From positions 3,100,001-3,164,000 of the forward strand of contig NZ_CP134867.1 of the NCBI RefSeq assembly GCF_031954525.1: a stretch of DNA of 64,000 nucleotides, given 5' to 3'. Shown here in pieces: positions 7,874-17,000 of the stretch. Both the position numbers and the translations under genes were made by a program. The DNA is from Dyella sp. BiH032. GTDB taxonomy: Bacteria; Pseudomonadota; Gammaproteobacteria; Xanthomonadales; Rhodanobacteraceae. Position 1 is the stretch's first letter; every line of letters starts with the position of its first letter. A model generated the notes under the pieces. It made no database searches. It was not told the origin of the DNA and saw nothing but the letters and a program-made list of their open reading frames with translations.

Positions 7874-9028
7874 TCAGGCCTTGCGGTGCAGCCAGGCCGA
7901 GAAATCGATGGGATGCGCGTCGGCGGCGCCCTGGCCGGAAACCGTCGGCACGAAACGGTAACGCCGCTGCGGGCCTACGGATTCGAACAGGGTGATCTGC
8001 CGCGCGTGCACGCTGACCACGTCGCCGACGGCCAGGGAGCGCGCCGCCACGTCGGCGGCACTCCATTCGGCGTCCAGCGACAAGCCGTCGCCATGCATGG
8101 ATAGTCTTGCGCGGGTCAGTGGCCCGGCCTGATCCAGGTACTCGATGCGTCCGGACCAGCCGCCACTTCCGCGTGCGGCCAACGCGAGATGCTCGGGGCG
8201 CAGCCACGCGTCCACTTCCCGCCCCGCGAATTCCGCCGGCAGCTCACCGGCGAAGGCATGGCCGCCGAGATGGAGGCGATCGCGCTCGACGTGGCCACGC
8301 ACACGGTTTGCGCGGCCGATGAATCCATGCACGAACGGCGTGGCCGGTTCGCGATAGATCTCCGCCGGCGAACCGATCTGCTCGACATGCCCGTGGTTCA
8401 TCACCACCACACGGTCGGCCAGCTCCAGCGCCTCTTCCTGATCATGCGTGACGAGTACCGTGGTGAGCCCCAGCGATCGCTGCAGCTCGCGCAGCCAGTG
8501 CCGGAGCGTTCCGCGAACCTGGGCGTCCAGGGCGCCGAACGGCTCGTCCAGCAATAGCAGCGACGGCTCGACCGCTAGCGCCCGCGCCAGCGCGACCCGC
8601 TGCCGCTGGCCGCCGGACAGCTGCGCGGGATAACGCCGCCCGAGGTCTTCCAGCTGGACACGCCGCAGCAAGGCTTCCACGCGCGCGTCGATCTCGCGCC
8701 GCGATGGCCGCCGGGCGCGCGGCCGCACGCGCAGCCCGAACGCCACGTTGTCCGCCACCGTCATGTGCGGAAAGAGCGCGTAGTGCTGGAACACCAGGCC
8801 CACTCCGCGATGCTGCACGGGTAAGGCGAGCAGGTCCTGTCCCTCGCGCCATACTTCGCCGCGATCCGGTTCGTCCAGGCCGGCGAGGATGCGCAGCAGC
8901 GTGGTCTTGCCTGAGCCGGACGGCCCCAGCAAGGCCACGAATTCGCCATCGGCGATGTCGAGCGAAACGTCGTCCAGCGCAGCGAAGGCGCCGTAGCGAC
9001 GAGTGAGTTGCCGGATCGAGATGCCCAT
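7874..9028 (-). CDS. cysA: Sulfate/thiosulfate ABC transporter ATP-binding protein CysA
   Basis: A 384-residue ATPase of the sulfate importer, acting at the cytoplasmic face of the inner membrane. Walker A is GPSGSGKTT (residues 35-43), the signature is [15 protein letters not shown], and Walker B is [15 protein letters not shown]-terminal TOBE-like region of about 130 residues follows, as is usual for CysA. It is the last gene of an operon reading binding protein, CysT, CysW, CysA. CysW ends 9 bases before its start. Family members energise uptake of sulfate or thiosulfate for cysteine synthesis. Confidence 0.95.
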   Translation of the reverse strand: MGISIRQLTRRYGAFAALDDVSLDIADGEFVALLGPSGSGKTTLLRILAGLDEPDRGEVWREGQDLLALPVQHRGVGLVFQHYALFPHMTVADNVAFGLRVRPRARRPSRREIDARVEALLRRVQLEDLGRRYPAQLSGGQRQRVALARALAVEPSLLLLDEPFGALDAQVRGTLRHWLRELQRSLGLTTVLVTHDQEEALELADRVVVMNHGHVEQIGSPAEIYREPATPFVHGFIGRANRVRGHVERDRLHLGGHAFAGELPAEFAGREVDAWLRPEHLALAARGSGGWSGRIEYLDQAGPLTRARLSMHGDGLSLDAEWSAADVAARSLAVGDVVSVHARQITLFESVGPQRRYRFVPTVSGQGAADAHPIDFSAWLHRKA

Positions 9029-9037
9029 AGCAGAACG

Positions 9038-9913
9038 TCAATGCCCTCGGAAGGAATGCGCCAGTTCGTCGCCGTGCCGCCACTCCATCAGCCGCTTGGC
9101 CAGCAAGGTCGCCAGCCCCAGGCAGGCCAGCAGGGATGCCAGGGCGAAGGCCGAAGCGATCGCGTCCTGGCTGCCGCCGTTGTAGACCTGGTCCACCTGC
9201 AGCGGGAGCGTGTTGGTGAGGCCGGGAAGATGACCCGACACGACCGAGACTGCGCCGAACTCGCCCATGCTGCGGGCCGCGCACAGCAGCACACCGTAGA
9301 GCAGCGCCCAACGGATTCGCGGCAAAGTGACGCGGAAGAAGATCTGCCAGCCCCCTGCCCCCAACGTGCGCGCCGCCAGTTCTTCGTCGCTGCCGCGCGC
9401 CTGCATCAGGGGCACCAGCTCGCGCGCGACGAAGGGGAATGTCACGAACGCCGTCGCCAGCAGCACGCCCGGCAGGGCGAATACCACGCGAATGCCGTGT
9501 GCCTCCAGCCAGCCGCCGAACCAGCCGTGCACGCCGTAGACGAGCACATACACGAGGCCCGCCACCACCGGCGATACCGAGAAAGGCAGGTCGATCCATG
9601 CCGAAAGCCACGCCTTGCCGCGAAACCGGTGGTGCGTGAGCAGCCAGGCCGCGGCCAGGCCGAAGAGGGTATTCGCCGGTACGACGATCGCCGTAACGAT
9701 CAGGGTCAGCCGCACGGCAGTGAGCGCATCCGGATCGGTCAACGCAGCCGCGAAGACGCCCCAACCCTTGGCGAAGGCTTCCGCGAACACGGCCACCAAG
9801 GGCAGTACCAGCAAGGCCCCCGTGCACAGCAGGGCCGCGCCGATCAGGAGGGCATGCCGCCATCGACCGTTGCGCGAGCGTGTCCGGGGCATGGAATGCG
9901 CGGTCGCGACCAT
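9038..9913 (-). CDS. cysW: Sulfate ABC transporter permease CysW
   Basis: A 291-residue inner-membrane permease with about six hydrophobic segments and an EAA-like cytoplasmic loop (ARTLGAGGWQIFFRVTLPRI). SMGEFGAVSVVSGHLPG is characteristic of sulfate permeases. The ATG at 9913 starts two bases after the cysT stop. A long upstream in-frame extension is excluded because it overlaps cysT. CysW and CysT form the heterodimeric channel driven by CysA. Confidence 0.95.
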   Translation of the reverse strand: MVATAHSMPRTRSRNGRWRHALLIGAALLCTGALLVLPLVAVFAEAFAKGWGVFAAALTDPDALTAVRLTLIVTAIVVPANTLFGLAAAWLLTHHRFRGKAWLSAWIDLPFSVSPVVAGLVYVLVYGVHGWFGGWLEAHGIRVVFALPGVLLATAFVTFPFVARELVPLMQARGSDEELAARTLGAGGWQIFFRVTLPRIRWALLYGVLLCAARSMGEFGAVSVVSGHLPGLTNTLPLQVDQVYNGGSQDAIASAFALASLLACLGLATLLAKRLMEWRHGDELAHSFRGH

Positions 9914-9915
9914 CG

Positions 9916-10740
9916 TCAGAAGGCTCCGCTCCAGCGCCGGCTCCAACGCTGCAGGCCGTTCACGGCCAACAGCACCAGCAGCGACACGGCGAGCATGACC
10001 GCGCCGAGCAAGGCGGCCGGCGCGGTGTCGCCGCCGGTATCGATCTTCTGCACGATCAGCAGCGGGACGATCTCCGTACGCATGGGCAAGTTGCCGGAGA
10101 TATAGATCACCGAGCCGTATTCCCCCACCGCCCGCGCCAGCGCCAGCGCGAAACCGGTAAGCAGCGCGGGCGCAAGCAGGGGGAGCAGCACGCGGCGGAA
10201 GCTTTGCAGGGGCGTGGCGCCGAGCGTGAGGGCTGCCTCTTCCAGCTCGCGTTCCAGGGTCTCGATCACCGGCTGCAGCGTGCGCACCACGAATGGCAGG
10301 CCGACGAACACCATCGCCAGCAATACGCCAAGGCGTGTGTAAGCGACTTGCACACCGAGCGGACGCAGCAGGCGACCGGCCCAGCCGTCGGGCACGTACA
10401 GTGCCGTGAGCGCGATGCCGGCGACTGCCGTGGGCAGCGCGAACGGCAAGTCCACCAGGGCATCGCACAGCCGCCTCAAGGGAAAGCGGTAGCGCACCAG
10501 CACCCAGGCCAGCAGCAAGCCCAGCAGGAGGTCGAGCGCGGCGGCCAGCAAGGCGCCGCCGAACGTCAGCTGCAATGCCATCAGCACACGGCGCGTGCCC
10601 AGGTGCGTCCACCATGCGCCCACCCCCAGGCTGGCCGCTTTCCACGCCAGCGCCGCCAGCGGCAGCAGCACGATGCCGCCGAGCCAGGCCAACGTCAGGC
10701 CCAGGCTCAGGCCGAATCCGGGCAGCGCGCGCCGGGCCAT
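9916..10740 (-). CDS. cysT: Sulfate ABC transporter permease CysT
   Basis: A 274-residue permease (also named CysU) with the segments typical of the family: ALVDLPFALPTAVAGIALTALY, shortened here to ALVDLPFALPTAVAGIALT, then TLGATPLQSFRRVLLPLL as the EAA loop, and AVGEYGSVIYISGNLP. It follows the binding-protein gene by three bases and precedes cysW by two, so the whole operon is tightly packed and probably translationally coupled. Confidence 0.95.
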   Translation of the reverse strand: MARRALPGFGLSLGLTLAWLGGIVLLPLAALAWKAASLGVGAWWTHLGTRRVLMALQLTFGGALLAAALDLLLGLLLAWVLVRYRFPLRRLCDALVDLPFALPTAVAGIALTALYVPDGWAGRLLRPLGVQVAYTRLGVLLAMVFVGLPFVVRTLQPVIETLERELEEAALTLGATPLQSFRRVLLPLLAPALLTGFALALARAVGEYGSVIYISGNLPMRTEIVPLLIVQKIDTGGDTAPAALLGAVMLAVSLLVLLAVNGLQRWSRRWSGAF

Positions 10741-10743
10741 GCT

Positions 10744-11799
10744 TCAGCGCCCCGCTTCGCTGATCTGATCGTAGATGCCGCCATCCGCGAAATAGGTCGC
10801 CTGCGCCTTACGCCAGTCGCCGAAGCTTTCGGCGAGGGTGAAGATCTTCGCCGGCGGAAACTGCGCGGCGTATCTGGCCGCGACAGCGGTGTCCCGGGGG
10901 CGATAGAAATGTTTCGCCACCAGTCCCTGGCCTTCCGGCGAATAGAGGAAGGCAAGGTAGGCCTCCGCCGCGGCGCGGGAGCCATGCTGGGCGACGACCT
11001 TGTCGACCACGGCCACGGGCGGTTCGGCCAGGATCGTCAACGAAGGCACCACGACGTCGAACTTGTCCGCGCCCAGTTCCTCCCGCGCCTGCAGCGCCTC
11101 GCTCTCCCACGCGATCAGCACGTCGCCGATGCCGCGCTGGACGAAAGTGTTCGTGGCCCCTCGCGCGCCGGTATCGAGCACGGGCACATGACGGTAGAGC
11201 TGGGTCACATAAGCCTTGGCGCGTCCGGCATTGCCGCCCGGCTGGCGCAGAGCCCAGCCCCAGGCCGCCAGGAAATTCCAGCGTGCGCCACCGGACGTCT
11301 TGGGATTGGGTGTAATGACCTCCACCCCATCGCGAATCAGGTCAGGCCAATCCCGTATCGCCTTGGGGTTGCCCTTGCGCACCAGGAACACCACGGTCGA
11401 GGTATAGGGCGTGCTGTGTGCAGGCAAGCGCGATTGCCAGTCCTTCGCCAGCAGCCCGCGATCGGCGAGCACGTCGATGTCCCAGGCCAGCGCGAGGGTG
11501 ACGACGTCCGCCTCCAGGCCGTCCTGGACCGCTCGCGATTGCTTGCCGGAACCGCCGTTGGACGTGGTGACACGAATATCCTCGCCGGTCTTCTGCTTCC
11601 AGGACGCTGCGAAGGCCTTGTCCACTTCCTTGTACAACTCGCGCGTAGGATCGAAGGAGACGTTCAACAGACGGGCGTCGCCAGCGAACACAGCGAACGG
11701 CAACGAGGCAAAGCAAAGCGTCAGGATGATCCGGCGCGCGCGCTCGCCGCCTGCCCTCCTGCCCCCGCGCTCGCCTCGCCTGCCGATCGACCAGCCCAT
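10744..11799 (-). CDS. Periplasmic sulfate-binding protein (Sbp/CysP type)
   Basis: A 351-residue solute-binding protein, first gene of the sulfate operon. Family signatures are NVSFDPTRELYKEVD, NGGSGKQSRAVQDGLEADVV and NPKTSGGARWNFLAAWG. The signal peptide is unusual: a long arginine/glycine-rich n-region (GRRGERGGRRAGGERARR) precedes the hydrophobic core IILTLCFASLPFAVFA, with cleavage likely before GDA. The ATG at 11799 has a GGCGG-like box. An ATG at 11820 in the same frame is possible, and so is a start further inside the n-region. Whether it prefers sulfate (Sbp) or thiosulfate (CysP) is not clear from sequence. Confidence 0.9.
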   Translation of the reverse strand: MGWSIGRRGERGGRRAGGERARRIILTLCFASLPFAVFAGDARLLNVSFDPTRELYKEVDKAFAASWKQKTGEDIRVTTSNGGSGKQSRAVQDGLEADVVTLALAWDIDVLADRGLLAKDWQSRLPAHSTPYTSTVVFLVRKGNPKAIRDWPDLIRDGVEVITPNPKTSGGARWNFLAAWGWALRQPGGNAGRAKAYVTQLYRHVPVLDTGARGATNTFVQRGIGDVLIAWESEALQAREELGADKFDVVVPSLTILAEPPVAVVDKVVAQHGSRAAAEAYLAFLYSPEGQGLVAKHFYRPRDTAVAARYAAQFPPAKIFTLAESFGDWRKAQATYFADGGIYDQISEAGR

Positions 11800-11906
11800 G
11801 TTTCCGCCCACCCTTGACATATGGATGGAGCAAGGGTGCCCGCCGTGGAAATAGCGGTGAAATGATCCATGCGCATATGGACATGGCCATTTGGCCGTAT
11901 AAGCTT

Positions 11907-11945
11907 CCGCTGGCGCGTCGCGATCGGTTCACGACGCGCCAGCGG
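11907..11945. repeat. Perfect 14-bp inverted repeat between protease and sulfate operon
   Basis: CCGCTGGCGCGTCG at 11907-11920 pairs with CGACGCGCCAGCGG at 11932-11945 around an 11-base loop. It lies just past the protease stop at 11972 and upstream of the sulfate operon. No T-run follows on either strand, so it may be a Rho-independent-like hairpin acting poorly, an mRNA end stabiliser, or an operator. A separate 12-bp palindrome, GGCCATTTGGCC, is at 11885-11896. Confidence 0.6.
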
Positions 11946-11971
11946 CTACCTGGCATCAGAAAGATGGATGG

Positions 11972-13858
11972 TCAGAGACGGTAGGTCGCCAATACGGAGA
12001 GTCCGGCAAATGGACGGTCGCTCTTAACGCGGAGGTAATAGGTGTCGGCTGACGGTTCCGAGACGATGACCGCTTCGCTGTTACCCGCCTTTGCCGATAC
12101 GAAGTCCGCTTCAACGCCGTCTTGCGGCACGGCTCCGGCCTTCACGAACAGCATCACGTCGCCCACACCGGCCATGGTGCGGATGTTCAGATCGAGCGCA
12201 CCGGCCGGCACCTTGATGCTGTACAGACGCGATCCCCCCGCGGGGGCGGATTGGTTGCCGAGCACGACGCCGCGGCTCAGCTCAGTCACCGGATCCGGTG
12301 CCGGACCGCCAGCGAGCGCAAGCTTCACGGCCGCGTTTGCATCGATGATGCCCGCACCGATCGGACGATCCACCGCCACCGGGAATGGCCGCGCGCTTTG
12401 CACCAGGATCTGCCGCATCGCATCGGGCGTGGGCATGGCTTCACCGGCATCCTTCAGCGCGCCGTGAACCAGTGCCACGGCGCCGCTCACGTGCGGAGCC
12501 GCCATCGAGGTGCCCGCATTGCCGATGTAGCCGGGCTGCTCCGGTACGGTGGCACCAAGATTGATCGCTGACCACACGAAGCCTTCCGGATTGGCGATAT
12601 CGCCACTGGCGGCATCGTCCTTGAAGATGCCACCGCCGGGCGCGGAGAGAGTAATGAGCGAACCGTAGTTCGAGTAGTACCTCGCGCGCTGGCCCGTGAT
12701 GCCGTTGGAAGCCACCGCGATCACACCGGGACAGTTGGCAGGCGTGAAATTGGCGACATCGCTGTTGCTGTTGCCCGCAGCCACCACCACCGTGGTGCCT
12801 CGCTTGTTGGCCTCGGCAATCGCCTGTGCGGTGACGCTTTGCGAAGCGCAACTGCCCTGGCCGCCGAGGCTGAGGTTGATCACCTGCGCGGGGTGCATGT
12901 TATCCGGCACGCCTTCGACATGGCCGCCCGACGCCCACACGATCGCCTCGGCGATATCCGAGCTGCTGCCGCCGCAGTGGCCGAGCACGCGCACCGGCAG
13001 CACCTTCGCCCGCGGTGCGACACCGGCCATGCCGGTGCCGTTGCCGGTCAATTCGGCGACGGTGCCGGCGACGTGCGTGCCGTGCCAGGTGCTGTTCCTG
13101 CCTTTTCCATCCACCTCGCAAGCGCTCAGCCAGGGCTCCGTGGTTGTCCAATCCCCGAGATCCCAGCCACCCGGCACGCGGCCATCCGCGTCGCGGCCGG
13201 ACAGGAAGGCGCTGGTGATGAAGTCGTAACCGGCGTCCGCCAGCGAGAGATCGATATCGGGGTGCTGCGTGATGCCCGTATCCAGGACGGCGACGACCAC
13301 GCCTTCTCCATCGGCGAGATCCCATGCGTCGCTGACGCTCGCGCCGCCCGGCGCACCGCGCAGATGCCATTGGTATTTGGCGTAGTCGGGGTCGTCAGGT
13401 TCGGTCGCCTTGATGGCGGTGGGAACGGCTACGTCCCGCACGGGCTGCAGGCGCAGATCGGGTTCGGCGTAAGCCACGGCGGGATCGCTCATCAGCCGCT
13501 GGACCAAGGCATCCTGTTCGCCGGGCGACAAGTTGCGGGAGAGCTTGATGAGATGCGCGCCAGTGGCCAGTGTGCGCTGGTAGCTTGCGGCAAGGGGCGC
13601 GGCACGGTGGCTGGTCTGTGCGCCGTCGAGTCCGATCGCCGCGATCGCGGCCTGCACGTGTTGCAGGGCCGCAGTCGACACGGTGCGTTCGGTCGCGTCA
13701 GTGCGATAACTGACGATGATGCGGTCAATGGATGCCGACGCCGAACGGGCAGGCGGCATCTGCGGTGCGGCCAGGATTTCGCCGGCATGGACCGGCGCAA
13801 ACGCCAGCGCGAGGGAAACACCCCACACGCTCAGACACATGGAACGGAAAAAAGGCAT
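11972..13858 (-). CDS. Secreted S8 (subtilisin-like) serine protease
   Basis: A 628-residue exported protease. A signal peptide (core LSVWGVSLALAFAPVHA) is followed by a propeptide of about 110 residues with an inhibitor-like pattern (RIIVSYRTDATE to DPAVAYAEPD). The catalytic domain then shows Asp193 (VAVLDTGI), His259 (HGTHVAG), oxyanion Asn363 (AAGNSN) and Ser451 (GTSMAAPH). The last 100 residues look like a bacterial pre-peptidase C-terminal domain (SRLYSIKVPAGALDLNIRT, YYLRVKSD). Extracellular degradation or processing of surface proteins is the likely role. It is directly downstream of the adhesin on the same strand, so adhesin shedding is a possible but unproved function. Confidence 0.93.
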   Translation of the reverse strand: MPFFRSMCLSVWGVSLALAFAPVHAGEILAAPQMPPARSASASIDRIIVSYRTDATERTVSTAALQHVQAAIAAIGLDGAQTSHRAAPLAASYQRTLATGAHLIKLSRNLSPGEQDALVQRLMSDPAVAYAEPDLRLQPVRDVAVPTAIKATEPDDPDYAKYQWHLRGAPGGASVSDAWDLADGEGVVVAVLDTGITQHPDIDLSLADAGYDFITSAFLSGRDADGRVPGGWDLGDWTTTEPWLSACEVDGKGRNSTWHGTHVAGTVAELTGNGTGMAGVAPRAKVLPVRVLGHCGGSSSDIAEAIVWASGGHVEGVPDNMHPAQVINLSLGGQGSCASQSVTAQAIAEANKRGTTVVVAAGNSNSDVANFTPANCPGVIAVASNGITGQRARYYSNYGSLITLSAPGGGIFKDDAASGDIANPEGFVWSAINLGATVPEQPGYIGNAGTSMAAPHVSGAVALVHGALKDAGEAMPTPDAMRQILVQSARPFPVAVDRPIGAGIIDANAAVKLALAGGPAPDPVTELSRGVVLGNQSAPAGGSRLYSIKVPAGALDLNIRTMAGVGDVMLFVKAGAVPQDGVEADFVSAKAGNSEAVIVSEPSADTYYLRVKSDRPFAGLSVLATYRL

Positions 13859-13987
13859 GGTAATGAAGTCCTCGTATCAGGAAGCCGGCGCCGGAGCGGC
13901 GGCGATGGCGACGCTTTGCCGTGTGGACCAGGAAGCGTCGGATTGAAGGAGTTGCCGGACCTCTACGGGAATGCCGTCGGAGGAAGC

Positions 13988-14014
13988 CCCCGCGGGAACG
14001 CTGTTCCCGCGGGG
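13988..14014 (-). terminator. Hairpin after the adhesin gene, possible terminator
   Basis: An 11-bp perfect stem (CCCCGCGGGAA with TTCCCGCGGGG) around a 5-base loop lies about 60 bases past the adhesin stop. The minus-strand downstream sequence is GCTTCCTCCG with no long T-run, so read-through into the protease gene is conceivable. Confidence 0.45.
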
Positions 14015-14071
14015 TACTTCACCCATGCCGCCCTTCCCCTCCTCCCGATGCCAGGGAGGGCGGCCGGGTCC

Positions 14072-17000
14072 TTACCAACCGAAGCTGACGCCGATGGTTC
14101 CGCTCGACTCACCACCGCCGGCGACGCTGCCGCCGACCAGCAGTGCGCCATTGCCCGGCAGGCGATGCGCAAATCCCACCGCCAGCGCGCCCTGGCCGCG
14201 ATAGCCGCCGAGCGCGGCGGAGACGCGGTTGTCGGTACCCGGCGCTGCGGCGATCGCACCGGCCATGCCGGCCATGGCCGAGCCCATCGCGCCCACCCGA
14301 TTCAGGCGGGTGTTGAGGCCGCTGAAGCGCGTATTCACGTCGGACTTGAAGGCGTCGAAGTCCGAGTTACTGACCAGATTCGCGGTGCGTTCGTCGGTGT
14401 ACGCCTTGGCATCGTTCAGGGTCTGCTGCGCGGTGGTGTCGGTGTAGGACTGGGCCGTGGCCAGTGCCTCGTCCACCTGGCTGACATTCGCCGCGTCGGT
14501 CGGCGCGACACCGCTGGCCACGTTGCCGACCACCGCGGGACCGGAAGCATTGCCGCTGCCCTGGTCCGGTGGCGAAATCGGCTCCGGATCGATCGGGCCT
14601 GGCGCAATGGTGTGCCCGCTTTCGAGGTTGTCGACGCGGAAGTCCAGTGAGCTCAAGGCACCATCCACCGCACTGAGCGCATCGCCGACGTTGTAATAGC
14701 TGCCGCCTTGAATGGCGTAGACCGGAGCCACCAGGCCACTGGAACTCATGTAAGCGCCGCCACCCAGCATCTGCGCGGTCTGGTCACCCAGCCGATACAG
14801 CTGGCCGCCGTTGACCGCGTCCATGCTCGTAGCGCTGAGCGCGCCATCGGCCACATGGCGGAGCTGCGTGCCGCCCTCGCCCGCGAAGGTGACGGATTGC
14901 TTGCTTTCATCGTCGTACTTGACCGCGTTGGCGACGTCACCGCCCACACCGCCGATGGCCTCGTTGAGCTGGCCCAGGTTCACCGCATCCGTGTCCTCCG
15001 TGCCAGCCGCCACGTGGGTGATCTGTCGCTCGTGTCCCACGCTGCCGACCGATACGGTGTTCGCGCGATCGGCGACCGACCACGCACCGAGCGCGACCGC
15101 ATTGGCGGCCGTCGCCGAACTCAAATAACCGATGGACACGCTGTCGTCCGCCGAGCCGCGGAAACCTGCGCCGGCGCCGAGAGAAACCGAGTGGCGGCCA
15201 TCCGCCGTCGCGCCGAGACCTACCGCGACGCTGCTCTCGCCATTGGCCCAGCTGGCCGAACCCAGTGCCAGCGCACCTCTCGCTTCCGCGATGGCACCGC
15301 TGAAGCGGATCTGGTTCGACGCATCGTCGACGAAGGCACCCAAGCCGCCGATGGCCACGCCGAAATCCGCGTTCGCCGCAGCGGTCGCGCCGATGGCGAT
15401 GGCGGTTTGCGCACCGTCGCCGATCAAGGCGCCCACACCGAACGCCATGGAGCCGCTCGAGTTCGGGCCAACATAAGCGGTATAGCCCAGTGCCATGCCG
15501 AAGTTCGCGCCCTCGCCCACGAAGCCGCCATTCATGGCCAGCGAGAAATTGCCGTTCGCCGTGGAATCCGCACCCAGCGCCGTGGCGTTCAACGCACCGG
15601 CCTGTGCGTTGGCGCCGAACGCCACGCTGCGCTCGCCGAGCGCGCTGCTGCCGTACCCGATCGCCGAACTGTATTCCCCGATGGCATTGGCGCCGCTGCC
15701 ATAGGCCACGGCGCCCGTGCCCATGGCATAGCTTCCGGCGCCGGCCGCGATGGCGTAGTCGCCATCGGCTTGCGCATCGTCGGTGCCGTCCTGCAGGCCA
15801 TTGGCCGCGAAATACCGCACGGAACCGGCCACCGAGTCGACCGCTTCGTTGAGCTGTGCCACATTGACCGCATCGGTGTCTTCGGTTCCCGCGGCCACGC
15901 CTGCGATCTGGCGCGTCATGCCGGTGAACTCGTTGCCTACTGCGACCACGTTGTCGCGTGCAGTCCACGAATCGCGCCCCAGGGCGACCGAGTTGAAGCC
16001 ATCGACCACCGCGCGGGCGCCGAGCGCCATGCCGCCCTCGGAGAGCGCGTGAGCGCCGGCACCTAGGGCAATGCTGTGATCGCCTTCGGCGCCCACGGTG
16101 CCGCCAGTGCCCAGATCGTCCCGCCCGCCGATGGCGATCGAACCATGGCCTTTGGAGTAAGCGTCGGTACCGACTGCGATGCCATAGCTACCGTCGACGG
16201 TGGCCTCCGTACCTAGCGCAGTGCCGCCGAAGGTGCCTGCCGATACGATGGCCCCGGCACCGACGGCCACGCTGCCTCCCTGGGCGACGCTGCCCGCGCC
16301 GATGGCGGTCGAACGCCGGCCGTTGGCTTGCGCATCGGAACCGAAGGCGCTGGATTCCTCGAAGCCGCCGGCCCAGCTGCGTGCACCGACAGCCGTACCG
16401 CGGTCGGCGATGGCCGTCGCGCCGCTACCGATGGCCACAGCGTCTTCCGCATTCGCCACGGCCGTGTTGCCAAGGGCCAGAGAACCGTTGCCGGTGGCCA
16501 TCGCGCTCATACCCAGAGCGATCGCGAAGAGCCCGTCGGCAGACGCTCCGGCTCCCATAGCCATGCTTCCGTCGCCCCCTGCGTGGCTGTGTGCGCCGAT
16601 GGCGACGGCCTGAAGGCCTTCCGCCATGGCATCGTCCGAACCATCGTTGGCGCCGTTCGCGCGGAAGTAGCGGCTGGTGGCTTCCGCACCGGCGACGGCT
16701 TCATTCAACTGCGCCACGTTGACGGCGTCCGTGTCCTCGGTGCCTGCGGCGACATGACTGATCTGGCGGTCGATGGCCTGGTGCAGCGAGCCGTCCTCAC
16801 CGATCCATTCGTCCGCGCCGACCGATACCGTATTGGCACGATCGGCGACCGAGCCCTGTCCAAGGGCCACGCTATTGTCGGCCCGTGCCCTCGAATGCGC
16901 GCCGAGGGCCGTGGAGTCGTCGCCGGCGGCCCACGAATTGAAGCCTACCGTCGTACCGCGCAGCCCATCGGCGAGACTTTCGGCGCCGAGGGCCGTGGAG

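Noticed and set aside
9038..10645. A 535-residue reading of CysW extending back through cysT
   Set aside because: The extension overlaps cysT in another frame; the permease itself begins at 9913 with family-like sequence.
12839..14650. Long plus-strand open frames opposite the protease and adhesin (also 17909-19657)
   Set aside because: They are antisense to strongly recognised proteins, rich in Arg, Gly and His, and without a domain.
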